The notes under the pieces were generated by a model. It was not told the origin of the DNA. It saw nothing but the letters and a program-made list of their open reading frames with translations, and ran no database searches. Both the position numbers and the translations under genes were made by a program. Below are positions 1-9,365 of a stretch of 64,000 bases of DNA, piece after piece (the stretch's first letter is position 1; every line of letters starts with the position of its first letter). This DNA is from an uncultured Erythrobacter sp. Its GTDB lineage: Bacteria > Pseudomonadota > Alphaproteobacteria > Sphingomonadales > Sphingomonadaceae. The stretch lies in the NCBI GenBank assembly GCA_937899785.1, contig CALCCG010000002.1:1-64000 (forward strand). Reading direction: 5' to 3'.

Positions 1-374
1 ACGATCCGTCCCGCCAGCTTGGGCCCCACGCCGTTGGCGCGCGCCACGCTGGCCGCGTCTCCGGCGGCGCAGGCGTCGCGCAGTTCGCCGGTGGAGAGCG
101 CAGACAGGATCGCAAGGCCGACTTTGCTGCCCACGCCCTGAACCTGCGTCAGCAAGCGGAACCAGTCGCGCTCAGCGCTCATCGCGAAGCCCAGGAGGCG
201 CATATCGTTCTCGCTCACCTGCATATCGGTGTGGATGGTGCAGGCCTCGCCCACTTCGCCAAGCGCGCTCAGCGTGCGGGCCGAGCAATGCACCAGATAG
301 CCCACGCCCTGAACATCAACGATGGCCCAGTCCTCGCCGGTGGAATCCAGTCTGCCCGATAGCTTTGCGATCAT
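1..374 (-). CDS. ruvA: Holliday junction branch migration protein RuvA (3' part, truncated by window edge)
   Basis: Reverse-strand translation [40 protein letters not shown]...[20 protein letters not shown] matches RuvA. Confidence 0.93.
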   Translation of the reverse strand, partial: MIAKLSGRLDSTGEDWAIVDVQGVGYLVHCSARTLSALGEVGEACTIHTDMQVSENDMRLLGFAMSAERDWFRLLTQVQGVGSKVGLAILSALSTGELRDACAAGDAASVARANGVGPKLAGRI

Positions 375-669
375 GCGATACGCTTGAACGATCCTTGGCC
401 CTCTTTCCAGTGCATGCGGTGAGCTTTTGCGCAAACACGGTCAGCGGAGGGTTTTCGCAATTTCCTACACGCGGGCGCTGACGTATGAAGGAGGGTATGA
501 AACCCGTATTCGCTCATCCGCCTGTTTCGCATAGGGAAAGCCGATCCAAAGACGCCTTTACAGCCGGACGGTTTTTACCCTCTGGACCGTGTAACAGGCG
601 GTCCATGTCTCTGGCCGAAAAGCCGAGGGGAGTGGACAAAGCGGGCGCGATTGACGAGGGGCTGATCGC

Positions 670-1752
670 ATGAGTTGGAACACGTTCGGGCGCGTCTTGC
701 GCTTCACGACCTGGGGGGAAAGCCACGGGCCTGGCTTGGGTGCGGTGCTTGACGGATGCCCGCCGGGGCTGACTTTGCGCGCGAAAGACATCCAGCCCTA
801 TCTGGACGCGCGCAAGCCCGGCCAGAGCAAGTACACAACGCAGCGCAAAGAGGCCGATGCGGTCCAGATCCTTTCGGGCGTGTTCAACGACACGACCACC
901 GGCACGCCGATCCACCTGATGATCGAGAACACCGATCAGCGCTCCAAGGACTATTCCGAGATCGCGCAGAGCTATCGTCCAGGCCATGCGGACTACGCCT
1001 ATGATGCCAAATACGGCATCCGCGATTACCGCGGCGGCGGGCGCTCTTCGGCACGCGAGACAGCGGCGCGGGTCGCGGCGGCCGCAGTCGCGCGGATGAT
1101 TATCCCCGAAGTCACCATCCACGCCTATGTTTGCGAATTGGGCGGCGACCGGATCGACCGTGAGGCGATCAATTACGACGAGATCGGCAAGAACCCCTTC
1201 TTCTGCCCCGACAGCTGGGCCGCGGTGCGCTGGGCCGAACGCGTGGAGAAGGCGCGCAAGGACGGGTCTTCGCTGGGCGCTGTGGTCGAATGCGTAGCCA
1301 CAGGGGTTCCGGCGGGCTGGGGCGCGCCGGTCTACGCCAAGCTCGACAGCGATCTGGCGAGCGCGATGATGAGCATCAACGCGGTCAAAGGCGTCGAGAT
1401 CGGCGACGGGTTCGAAGCGGCGCGGCTGACCGGTGAGCAAAACGCCGACGCGATGAGCCCAGGCAAAAAGGATGGCGACCCGCCGGTCTTTGCCAGCAAC
1501 CACGCGGGCGGCACGGCGGGCGGTATCTCTACCGGACAGCCCGTGGTGTGCCGCGTCGCGTTCAAGCCGACCAGCTCGATCCTGACACCGGTGCCTTCGA
1601 TCACGTCGGACGGCGATGCGACCGAAGTGCGCACAAAGGGCCGCCACGATCCCTGCGTGGGCCTTCGCGGGACCCCGGTGGTCGAAGCGATGATGGCGCT
1701 CGTGCTGGCCGATCACAAGCTGCTGCACAAAGCGCAAATACGAGACGCTTAG
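670..1752 (+). CDS. aroC: Chorismate synthase
   Basis: [34 protein letters not shown]...; family signatures [17 protein letters not shown] and [17 protein letters not shown]. Confidence 0.98.
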   Translation: MSWNTFGRVLRFTTWGESHGPGLGAVLDGCPPGLTLRAKDIQPYLDARKPGQSKYTTQRKEADAVQILSGVFNDTTTGTPIHLMIENTDQRSKDYSEIAQSYRPGHADYAYDAKYGIRDYRGGGRSSARETAARVAAAAVARMIIPEVTIHAYVCELGGDRIDREAINYDEIGKNPFFCPDSWAAVRWAERVEKARKDGSSLGAVVECVATGVPAGWGAPVYAKLDSDLASAMMSINAVKGVEIGDGFEAARLTGEQNADAMSPGKKDGDPPVFASNHAGGTAGGISTGQPVVCRVAFKPTSSILTPVPSITSDGDATEVRTKGRHDPCVGLRGTPVVEAMMALVLADHKLLHKAQIRDA

Positions 1753-1791
1753 CGCAACACCAGGACGCATCCGGAAGACATTATCGGGGCC

Positions 1792-2703
1792 TTGTCGAAG
1801 AAACTCATGACGCAATCGATTCAACGCGTTCTGCTGCAATCCCCGCTGCTGCGCCTGCTCTGTTTTGCGTGCGCCCTTATCCTTTTGATCCTGCCGTTGC
1901 TGCCGCTTGCAAATCGCCTCGCCCAATTGGCTTTGGGCACGCTGATCTTCCTCGCGCTCGCTTGGATTTGGGAGAAGAGCTTTGAACCTCGCGGGGCGGG
2001 GACCTATGGGCTTACGCTCGACGTGCGATGGGGGATGCAATGGGTTTTGGGCCTCACGGCCGGTTTTGTCGCGGTTGGTGCCGTGTTCGCAACCGGTTTG
2101 CTTATGGGCGTGATCGTCGAGGCCCGGTGGGCCAACGATATCGACGCGCTCGCCCTGCTCACCCCCATGGCGACCGCGGTGTTGGTTGGGATTTGGGAAG
2201 AAGGCCTGTTTCGTGGTGTCGTTCTCCAAAACCTGTGGGAGAGCTTGAGCAAGACGCTTTCCCAAAGTCGTGCCTTGGGCCTGGCCATCGCCATTTCTTC
2301 GATCCTTTTCGCCGGCGCGCACAGCTTTACTGACAATGTCTCGCCCGCCGCTATCGCCTTCTTCGTCGGCAACGGAGCCGTTTGGTGCTTTGCCGCTGTC
2401 CGAACGGAGCGCGTGGCGCTGTGCGCTGGGATGCACAGCGCGTGGAACTTTGCGCAGCTCAACGTCTTCGGTTTCGCGATGAGCGGCAACGCCTCCACGT
2501 CATCGGCACTGGTTCCTGAAATTTCGGGTTCGGCTTGGCTAACCGGAGGAGAGTACGGACCAGAAGGCGGTGTTCTGGGGGGCGTCGGACTGCTCGTGAT
2601 GTTTGGCTTGATTGCCTTGTGCACCCGATCGGCAGGCCCGTCCGCAGGCCCATCGACAGGCTCATCCGCTAGCCCCGTCTTGAGCCAGGAGCAAGAGCGA
2701 TGA
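1792..2703 (+). CDS. CPBP family intramembrane glutamic endopeptidase
   Basis: Multi-TM protein with EEGLFRGVV and later HSAWNFAQLNVFG motifs typical of CPBP/Abi proteases. Confidence 0.85.
   Translation: MSKKLMTQSIQRVLLQSPLLRLLCFACALILLILPLLPLANRLAQLALGTLIFLALAWIWEKSFEPRGAGTYGLTLDVRWGMQWVLGLTAGFVAVGAVFATGLLMGVIVEARWANDIDALALLTPMATAVLVGIWEEGLFRGVVLQNLWESLSKTLSQSRALGLAIAISSILFAGAHSFTDNVSPAAIAFFVGNGAVWCFAAVRTERVALCAGMHSAWNFAQLNVFGFAMSGNASTSSALVPEISGSAWLTGGEYGPEGGVLGGVGLLVMFGLIALCTRSAGPSAGPSTGSSASPVLSQEQER
2632..2679 (+). repeat. Four degenerate 12-bp tandem units in the 3' end of the CPBP gene (GCAGGCCCGTCC / GCAGGCCCATCG / ACAGGCTCATCC / GCTAGCCCCGTC)
   Basis: Read directly; encodes the tail AGPSAGPSTGSSASP. 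Confidence 0.7.
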
Positions 2704-3590
2704 AAATACTCCTTACCGGCTCCTCGGGTCGAATTGGCCGCGCGATTTACGGTGCGCTGGCAGCCCAGCATGACGTGACCGGTCTGGATCGCCACCCCTT
2801 CGCTACCACCGATACGCTAGGGGATGTTGCGGATGAAGGAATCCTTCATCCGTTACTCTATGGGGTCGACGCGGTGATACACGCCGCCGGACCGCACGCG
2901 CCGCATGTTGATGTCGTCTCGGACGCCGAGTTCGAGCGGGTCAATATTGAAGCGACGCACGACTTGTATGAATGGGCCCGGGCGGCTGGGGTCACACGCT
3001 TTGTCTACACCAGCACGACCGCGCTCTACGGCGATGCGATTGTCCCAGGCGCCTGTGCATGGGTGGACGAGGAGACCCCACCGCAACCGCGCAGCGTCTA
3101 TCACCGCACCAAATACGCGGCCGAAGTGATGCTGGAAGAAATGGCTACGGACGCTTTGCCGGTTCAGGTGATGCGCGTGTCGCGGTGTTTCCCGGAAAGC
3201 GCCCAGAAGATGGCGGCCTATCGTCTGCATCGCGGCGTGGATGCGCGCGATGTGGGAACAGCGCACGCTCTGGCGCTCAAGCATCACGCCGCAGCGTTCG
3301 AACGCTTTATCCTCTCGGGCTCCACACCCTTTCACCCACAAGATTGCGAAACGCTGGCGCGCGATCCGCGCGCGGTGTTCGAGGCCCGTGCGCCCGATTT
3401 CCTTGCCGCGATGGACGCGCGCGGCTGGCCGCTCCCGAGGAGCGTCGACCGGGTCTATTCGAACGCCAAGGCTCACGAGCGGCTGGGATGGCGACCGCGT
3501 TGGGGATGGGAAGAGGTCATGGCTCAAGCAGACCGTGCAGACCTTGAAGTTCTTCCGGTTGGAGCTGGCGCAGCTGCGCGAACTGCGTGA
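2700..3590 (+). CDS. NAD(P)-dependent epimerase/SDR family protein
   Basis: MKILLTGSSGRIGRAIYGAL Rossmann motif and YhrTKyaaE; start overlaps previous stop by 4 nt. Confidence 0.9.
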   Translation: MKILLTGSSGRIGRAIYGALAAQHDVTGLDRHPFATTDTLGDVADEGILHPLLYGVDAVIHAAGPHAPHVDVVSDAEFERVNIEATHDLYEWARAAGVTRFVYTSTTALYGDAIVPGACAWVDEETPPQPRSVYHRTKYAAEVMLEEMATDALPVQVMRVSRCFPESAQKMAAYRLHRGVDARDVGTAHALALKHHAAAFERFILSGSTPFHPQDCETLARDPRAVFEARAPDFLAAMDARGWPLPRSVDRVYSNAKAHERLGWRPRWGWEEVMAQADRADLEVLPVGAGAAARTA

Positions 3591-3731
3591 TCATCCGGAG
3601 GGGCCCACCGGGAACTTCGCGTCTGGAACTTGGTTGATAAGCAGGGACCAGAGCAGGGTCAGGCGGGGGCACACTCGCGCAGCACGAAAGCACGAAATTC
3701 TTCACCGCCAGCCAAGGAGGGCGCTTCTCGC

Positions 3732-5153
3732 ATGAACTTTCAGTCCTCTTTGGATACAGCGGCCAGCGTGCCCAGCGATGTCGCAGGCGAAGCGCAGACT
3801 TGGCGCAGCGGCGTCGGGCGCAAGACGCAGATCGTGGTCGTGGGCGGCGGCGCGGGTGGGCTGGAGCTGGTGCGGCGGCTGGGCGCGAAGTTCGGGCGCA
3901 AGCATCACGATATCATCCTGGTCGATAAAAACCCCAGCCACATCTGGAAGCCGCTCTTGCACGAAGTGGCGGCCGGATCGCTCGATGCCAATCTCGATGA
4001 GGTCGGGTATCGCGGGCATTGCCACAAATGGGGCTATCGCTTTTTCCAGGGAACGCTTTCGGGCGTTGATCGCGAACGGCGCGCGGTGCGCCTTGCACCG
4101 GTTCTCGACGACGATGGCAGCGAGCTGATCTCCGAGCACACGATCCGCTACGATTACCTTGTCCTTGCGGTCGGTTCGGTCTCCAACGATTTCGGCGTGA
4201 GCGGGGTCAAAGATCACGCGATCTATCTCGACGCGCGCGATCAGGCGGACAAATTCCGCACCAAGCTGCTCAACCATTGCCTGCGCGTCAGCCGCACGAT
4301 GAGCGTCGATCCATCGGCTAACGCCAGGGTGCGCGTCGCAATTGTCGGCGGCGGCGCGACGGGAGTGGAACTGGCCGCGGAGCTTTACAACGCCGCCGGG
4401 GCGCTCAAGCATTACGGCCTCGAAGTGTTCGACGAAAGCCGCCTCAAAGTGACGCTGCTTGAAGCGGGGGAACGGATTTTGCCGGCGCTGCCCGAAGTCT
4501 TGAGCCAGGCCGCGCATTCAGAGCTTGAAAAACTGGGCGTCGAAGTGCGTGTCCAGACCCAAGTGATCAAAGCGCGCAAGGGCCTCTTCCTAACCCGCGA
4601 CGATGACGCGATCCGCGCCGATCTGATCGTTTGGGCGGCTGGTGTGAAGGGCGCAGAGTTCCTGACTACGCTTGGGCTCACGACCAATCGCAACAATCAG
4701 ATCATCGTGCGCGACACGATGCAGAGTGTGGATGACGATCGCATCTTCGCGCTTGGAGATTGCTGCTCTTACATCCCCGAAGGCGAACAACGCCCCATCC
4801 CGCCGCGCGCGCAGGCCGCGCACCAAATGGCTGACACGGTCTACGACAATATGAAGCGCGTGATGAACAACGCCAAGCGCGCGCAGGCGGGCCGATCGCA
4901 AATTGCGCTCAAACCGTTCGTCTATAAAGACAACGGATCGCTTGTGTCCTTGAGCCGCTTTTCAACCGTAGGCAGCTTGATGGGCAATCTGGTGGGCGGG
5001 CGGATGGCGGTCGAAGGGCGGCTGGCGCGACTGATCTACACCTCGCTTTATTCGATGCATTTGCTGGCGATCCACGGCTGGCTCAAAGGCCTTTCGCTGA
5101 TGGCGATCGGGCGGGTCAACCGGATCGTGCGGCCGCGGTTGAAGCTGCATTAG
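3732..5153 (+). CDS. NAD(P)/FAD-dependent oxidoreductase, type II NADH dehydrogenase-like
   Basis: IVVVGGGAGGLELVRRLG, VAIVGGGATGVELAAEL, FALGDCCSY; ORF is open from 3630 but ATG 3732 is a plausible start. Confidence 0.9.
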   Translation: MNFQSSLDTAASVPSDVAGEAQTWRSGVGRKTQIVVVGGGAGGLELVRRLGAKFGRKHHDIILVDKNPSHIWKPLLHEVAAGSLDANLDEVGYRGHCHKWGYRFFQGTLSGVDRERRAVRLAPVLDDDGSELISEHTIRYDYLVLAVGSVSNDFGVSGVKDHAIYLDARDQADKFRTKLLNHCLRVSRTMSVDPSANARVRVAIVGGGATGVELAAELYNAAGALKHYGLEVFDESRLKVTLLEAGERILPALPEVLSQAAHSELEKLGVEVRVQTQVIKARKGLFLTRDDDAIRADLIVWAAGVKGAEFLTTLGLTTNRNNQIIVRDTMQSVDDDRIFALGDCCSYIPEGEQRPIPPRAQAAHQMADTVYDNMKRVMNNAKRAQAGRSQIALKPFVYKDNGSLVSLSRFSTVGSLMGNLVGGRMAVEGRLARLIYTSLYSMHLLAIHGWLKGLSLMAIGRVNRIVRPRLKLH

Positions 5154-5170
5154 ATCCAGCTCTTCCGAGA

Positions 5171-6469
5171 TCATCGCGCAACGCTTTTGCCATAGACATC
5201 GCGCAGGTCTCCCTTGGCCCAGTCGGCCATAAGATCGAAATAGCCTTCCGATATCCGTGTGTTGCGTCGCGAGCCATCGGGGCCTTGATCAAATTCCCAG
5301 ATTCCATGATCCGTCTTGGGGAACACGCGAATACGCAGGTCGCGCCCCTCAGACCGCACCGTTTCAAGCCGCGCCAATGTCGTTGCAATTGGCGCTTCAC
5401 GATCCGAACCAGCGAGGGCCCAAAGCTGCGGCGCCTTGACCTTGCGCATCACATCCATCGGCTTGAGTGACCAATCAATCCTCAAACGGTCGAACATCGG
5501 AATGCCGCTTTCCCGCAGTTCCTGTGTTTTCATGCCCAGAATGACACCGGAAAATCCGCCTCTGACTTTGGAGAGCCAAGGTTCAGATTTGTACGCCTCT
5601 CGCAAGCGATCAAGATCATCAAGGCCGTCCTGATAGTTTGATACGGCAAGCCTTGCCGTTACGTCGGTTAGGATTTTGGCCTTGGCAACGGCGTCATCTC
5701 CATAACCGGCTTCGCGCAATTCCAGCTCCACCTGAGCGGCGTCTTCTTCAAGAATGTCCGCGACCAGGCCATAGCCAATAAACAGAAAATCAGCGTCGGC
5801 CCGCTCAGCGGCCAAAGGGGCGATCCACCCACCCTGGCTAAGGCCGATCAAACCAAAACGACCAAACCGCCCGGCGGCCAATCGCTTGGCGATGCGCGAT
5901 GCCGCGACCAGATCGTCGGCAAGCTCAGGGAAGTTTTGAGAATACACACCACCAGAACGGCCCGTACCGCGCTTATCGTAGACAAACACCGACAGGCCAC
6001 GAGCCACCATCTGATAAGGGTCGCGCGCTCGCTCGATCCAGCCACTATCCTCTGAACCATGCGCAAACAGGACAAGTGGTGTTTCAGAGTTCGCGTTGAG
6101 CGGCTCCATCAATTGTCCAACCAGCGTCGCGTCCTTGCTCGCAAAACGTATTTCGGTAATTCGAATGGGGCGATGTGGGTAAAGCGTGCCATCCACCTCA
6201 AGCCCTTGAGGGCCAACGCAGCGGACAGATCGATCCTCGCGGATCGCGCCTTCGCGACCGTCATGAAAGACGTAGCGATAGCCAGCGCCCCCTTTCGTCA
6301 CGGCGATGAAGTCATCCGGTTGGCCATAAACGCCAACGCCGCAGTCTTCTCGTTCCGAGCGCGTCGAGCCGCCAGCCAGTTCAGGTGGCAGATCGGCGAT
6401 GGCCTGCTGCGCCTGCGCGCAAGCCGATATCGCTAGGCCGATAAGCGCGGTTGCAATCGCTGTTTTCAC
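5171..6469 (-). CDS. Secreted/lipoprotein alpha/beta hydrolase
   Basis: Signal peptide with LAISAC; VFVYDKRGTGRSGG, FGLIGLSQGGWIAPLAA (GLSQGG nucleophile elbow), KTDHGI. Confidence 0.88.
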   Translation of the reverse strand: MKTAIATALIGLAISACAQAQQAIADLPPELAGGSTRSEREDCGVGVYGQPDDFIAVTKGGAGYRYVFHDGREGAIREDRSVRCVGPQGLEVDGTLYPHRPIRITEIRFASKDATLVGQLMEPLNANSETPLVLFAHGSEDSGWIERARDPYQMVARGLSVFVYDKRGTGRSGGVYSQNFPELADDLVAASRIAKRLAAGRFGRFGLIGLSQGGWIAPLAAERADADFLFIGYGLVADILEEDAAQVELELREAGYGDDAVAKAKILTDVTARLAVSNYQDGLDDLDRLREAYKSEPWLSKVRGGFSGVILGMKTQELRESGIPMFDRLRIDWSLKPMDVMRKVKAPQLWALAGSDREAPIATTLARLETVRSEGRDLRIRVFPKTDHGIWEFDQGPDGSRRNTRISEGYFDLMADWAKGDLRDVYGKSVAR

Positions 6470-6622
6470 ACTAATCCCTCAATTCTAGCCTGGCTGGGTT
6501 CCGATGATATGAGGTGTCGAAGTGGCTCTTAGCTGTCTTATCTATCAAAAGCGGCTTCAACCCGACAGATGGCTTCGACGGCTGCGGAACGAGCCGGATT
6601 GGTTCCCGTTTCGGCTATTGAA

Positions 6623-6647
6623 AAAAGCGATGAACTCAATCGCTTTT
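6623..6647. promoter_or_regulatory. Perfect 9-bp inverted repeat AAAAGCGAT-gaactca-ATCGCTTTT upstream of ahpC, candidate regulator site
   Basis: Read directly; 7-nt spacer between arms. Confidence 0.5.
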
Positions 6648-6743
6648 CTCCGCTTTTTTGCAACGCACAAATCTCTATGTGCAGTGCAGCACGTTTCTAC
6701 TCTCTCCACACCAACCCAGACATAATAAGGGGCATACATCCTA

Positions 6744-7309
6744 TGGGCATTATCGGTTCGACCATCCAACCGTTCACCGCGACCGCGTTCAAGGCGGGCG
6801 AAGACTTCTACGACATCACCGACGCGGACATCGCCGGCAAATGGGCCGTGTTCTTTTTCTACCCGGCCGACTTCACCTTTGTATGCCCGACCGAATTGGA
6901 AGATCTGGGCGAAAAGTACGAAATGCTGCAGTCGATGGGCGTCGAAGTCTACGCCGTGTCGACCGACACGCATTTCAGCCACAAGGCCTGGCACGACACC
7001 TCGGACAAGATCGGCAAGCTGCAATACCCGTTCCTGGGTGATCAGAACCACGTTCTTGCCAACAATTTCGGCGTTCTGCGTGAAGGCGTGGGGCTCGCGG
7101 ACCGCGCAACCTTTGTGGTCGATCCCGATGGCGTGATCCAGATCATGGAAATCACCTGCGAAGGCGTTGGCCGCAACGCCAACGAACTGACCCGCAAGAT
7201 CAAGGCCGCGCAATATGTGCGCGCCAATCCCGGTCAGGTCTGCCCGGCGGCGTGGGAAGAAGGCGCAGAGACTCTGGCTCCTTCGCTCGACCTGGTCGGC
7301 AAGATCTAA
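6744..7309 (+). CDS. ahpC: Alkyl hydroperoxide reductase subunit C / peroxiredoxin
   Basis: [56 protein letters not shown]; resolving-Cys region VCPAAWEEG. Confidence 0.97.
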
Positions 7310-7323
7310 GTCTCGCCTCTTGT

Positions 7324-7355
7324 GGCGCGGGCGCTCCCCCCTTTGCGCTCGCGCC
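7324..7355. other. Stem-loop in ahpC-ahpF intergenic region (GGCGCG-g-GCGC ... GCGC-t-CGCGCC), no U-tract
   Basis: Inverted repeat read directly; not followed by T-run. Confidence 0.55.
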
Positions 7356-7525
7356 GCCCTTGCCCCGAAGCCCTCGCCTTGCGCGGTGTCTTTAGGGCCG
7401 AAAGCAGGGTCCGGACCGTCGCGACAAACCTGGCCACCCTCTCCCCTTTATGAGCCGGGGAGCGATGGCCGGACCCGCATTTTTCGTTCCAACCCTCTCA
7501 ACCGCTTCCGCCATGGGGACACACG

Positions 7526-9115
7526 ATGCTCGACGCCAACATGCAAGGTCAGTTGAAACAATATCTCGCCAATCTGCGCGAGCCGGTTGAGCTTGTGGCC
7601 AGCCTGGATGACTGCGAGAAGAGCGCGCAAACGCGCGAACTTCTAACGCAGATCGCTGGGCTGCACGAAAAGGTGAGCGCCTCGTTTGGGGGAAGCAACA
7701 CCCGCGTGCCCAGCTTCGACATCGTGCGCGCCAGCGACCCTTCACGCAGCGTGACCTTTGCCGGTCTGCCGATGGGCCACGAATTCACCAGCCTCGTCCT
7801 CGCGCTCCTATGGGCCGGGGGGCACCCACCCAAGGTGGACGCCGACCTCATCGAACAGGCGCGCGCGCTTGAGGGCGAATATGCGTTTGAGATGTTCTTC
7901 TCGCTCACGTGCCACAATTGCCCTGACGTGGTGCAGGCGCTCACGCTGTTTGCGCTCGAAAACCCCAACGTCTCTACGACGCTGATCGAAGGCGGCACCC
8001 ATAAGGATGAGGTTGAGCGCCGCGATATCATGGCTGTCCCTGCGACCTTCCTGAATGGCGAGACCTTCTACAACGGCAAGATCGAGCTTGCCGAAATCCT
8101 CGCGCGGCTCGACACCGGCGCTGAGGCCAAAGCCGCAGCCAAGATGAGCGCTAGGGAACCGTTCGAAGTGCTGATCATCGGTGGCGGTCCGGCGGGCGTT
8201 GCCAGCGGCATCTACACCGCGCGCAAAGGCTTTCACACCGGCATCGCGGCGGAGCGCTTTGGCGGGCAATTGCAAGACACGCTCGGCATCGAGAACCTGC
8301 CCGGCACCGCCTACACCGAAGGGCCCAAGCTTTCCGATGAACTAAAAAGGCAGGTCAACGAAAACACGATCGACATGATGGATCTGGCGCTCGCCAGCGA
8401 GCTCAAACCTGCAAGCGAAATAGGCGGGCTGCACGAGGTTCACTTCGAAAACGGCGCCGTGCTCAAGGCCCGCTCGCTTATTCTCTCCACCGGCGCGCGC
8501 TGGCGCTCGCTCGGCGTTCCGGGCGAAGAGGAATATCGCAATAAGGGCGTCGCCTATTGCCCCCATTGCGACGGACCGCTGTTCAAGGGCAAAAACATCG
8601 CGGTGATCGGTGGCGGCAATTCGGGCGTCGAGGCAGCGATTGATCTTGCCAAGATCGTCGGCCACGTCACCTTGATCGAGTTTGACACCACATTGCGCGC
8701 CGACGAAGTGCTCCAGCGCAAGCTGCGCTCGCTCTCCAATGTCGAGATCATCACCAATGGTCAAACCACGGAGATCACCGGCGCCGATGGCAAGGTCAAC
8801 GGCATCAACGTCAAGGACCGCGCCAGCGAAGCGCTGCGCACGATCGAGCTTGAAGGCGTGTTCGTGCAGATCGGCCTTGTGCCTAACACCGAGTGGCTTG
8901 CCATGTCGGGTCTGGAATTGTCCAAGTTTGGCGAGATTGTGATCGACGAAGAGGGCGCAACCAACCTGCCCGGCATCTTTGCCGCCGGCGATGCGACCAC
9001 CGTGCCGTACAAGCAGATCGTCGTGGCGATGGGCGAAGGGTCCAAAGCGGGTCTCTCCGCCTTCGACTACCTCATCCGCAACGAGCCTGTCGAAGAGATC
9101 GCGCAGGCGGCCTAG
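7526..9115 (+). CDS. ahpF: Alkyl hydroperoxide reductase subunit F
   Basis: N-terminal TCHNCPDVVQAL, thioredoxin-reductase part GGGPAGVASGIYTARKG and YCPHCDGPLFKGK. Confidence 0.97.
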   Translation: MLDANMQGQLKQYLANLREPVELVASLDDCEKSAQTRELLTQIAGLHEKVSASFGGSNTRVPSFDIVRASDPSRSVTFAGLPMGHEFTSLVLALLWAGGHPPKVDADLIEQARALEGEYAFEMFFSLTCHNCPDVVQALTLFALENPNVSTTLIEGGTHKDEVERRDIMAVPATFLNGETFYNGKIELAEILARLDTGAEAKAAAKMSAREPFEVLIIGGGPAGVASGIYTARKGFHTGIAAERFGGQLQDTLGIENLPGTAYTEGPKLSDELKRQVNENTIDMMDLALASELKPASEIGGLHEVHFENGAVLKARSLILSTGARWRSLGVPGEEEYRNKGVAYCPHCDGPLFKGKNIAVIGGGNSGVEAAIDLAKIVGHVTLIEFDTTLRADEVLQRKLRSLSNVEIITNGQTTEITGADGKVNGINVKDRASEALRTIELEGVFVQIGLVPNTEWLAMSGLELSKFGEIVIDEEGATNLPGIFAAGDATTVPYKQIVVAMGEGSKAGLSAFDYLIRNEPVEEIAQAA

Positions 9116-9161
9116 GCGACAGGTGAGCTCCCGCCTTCGCGGAAGATCACACAAGAATTCC

Positions 9162-9194
9162 GGCGCGTTGCCATGGCGGCAGCGCGCCTTTTTT
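9162..9194 (+). terminator. Rho-independent terminator after ahpF
   Basis: GGCGCGtTGCCatggcGGCAgCGCGCC followed by TTTTTT. Confidence 0.8.
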
Positions 9195-9365
9195 CTCCTT
9201 TATTGTGCACTGCATCAATAAGTCAGGGGTGTTTCAATCGGTTCATTCGATCAAACTGCGCATGTTAATCGCTTGGACGCAGCCTGACCTGTGCATCATT
9301 ATCCGCGCATCAACCCGACATATCCCGAGTCCCGGGATCGGTGATCGAAGTGAGGAGAGCAGACA

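Noticed and set aside
514-2436. 640-aa minus-strand ORF opposite aroC and the CPBP gene
   Set aside because: Shadow ORF in high-GC DNA; the plus-strand frames encode clear chorismate synthase and CPBP protease.
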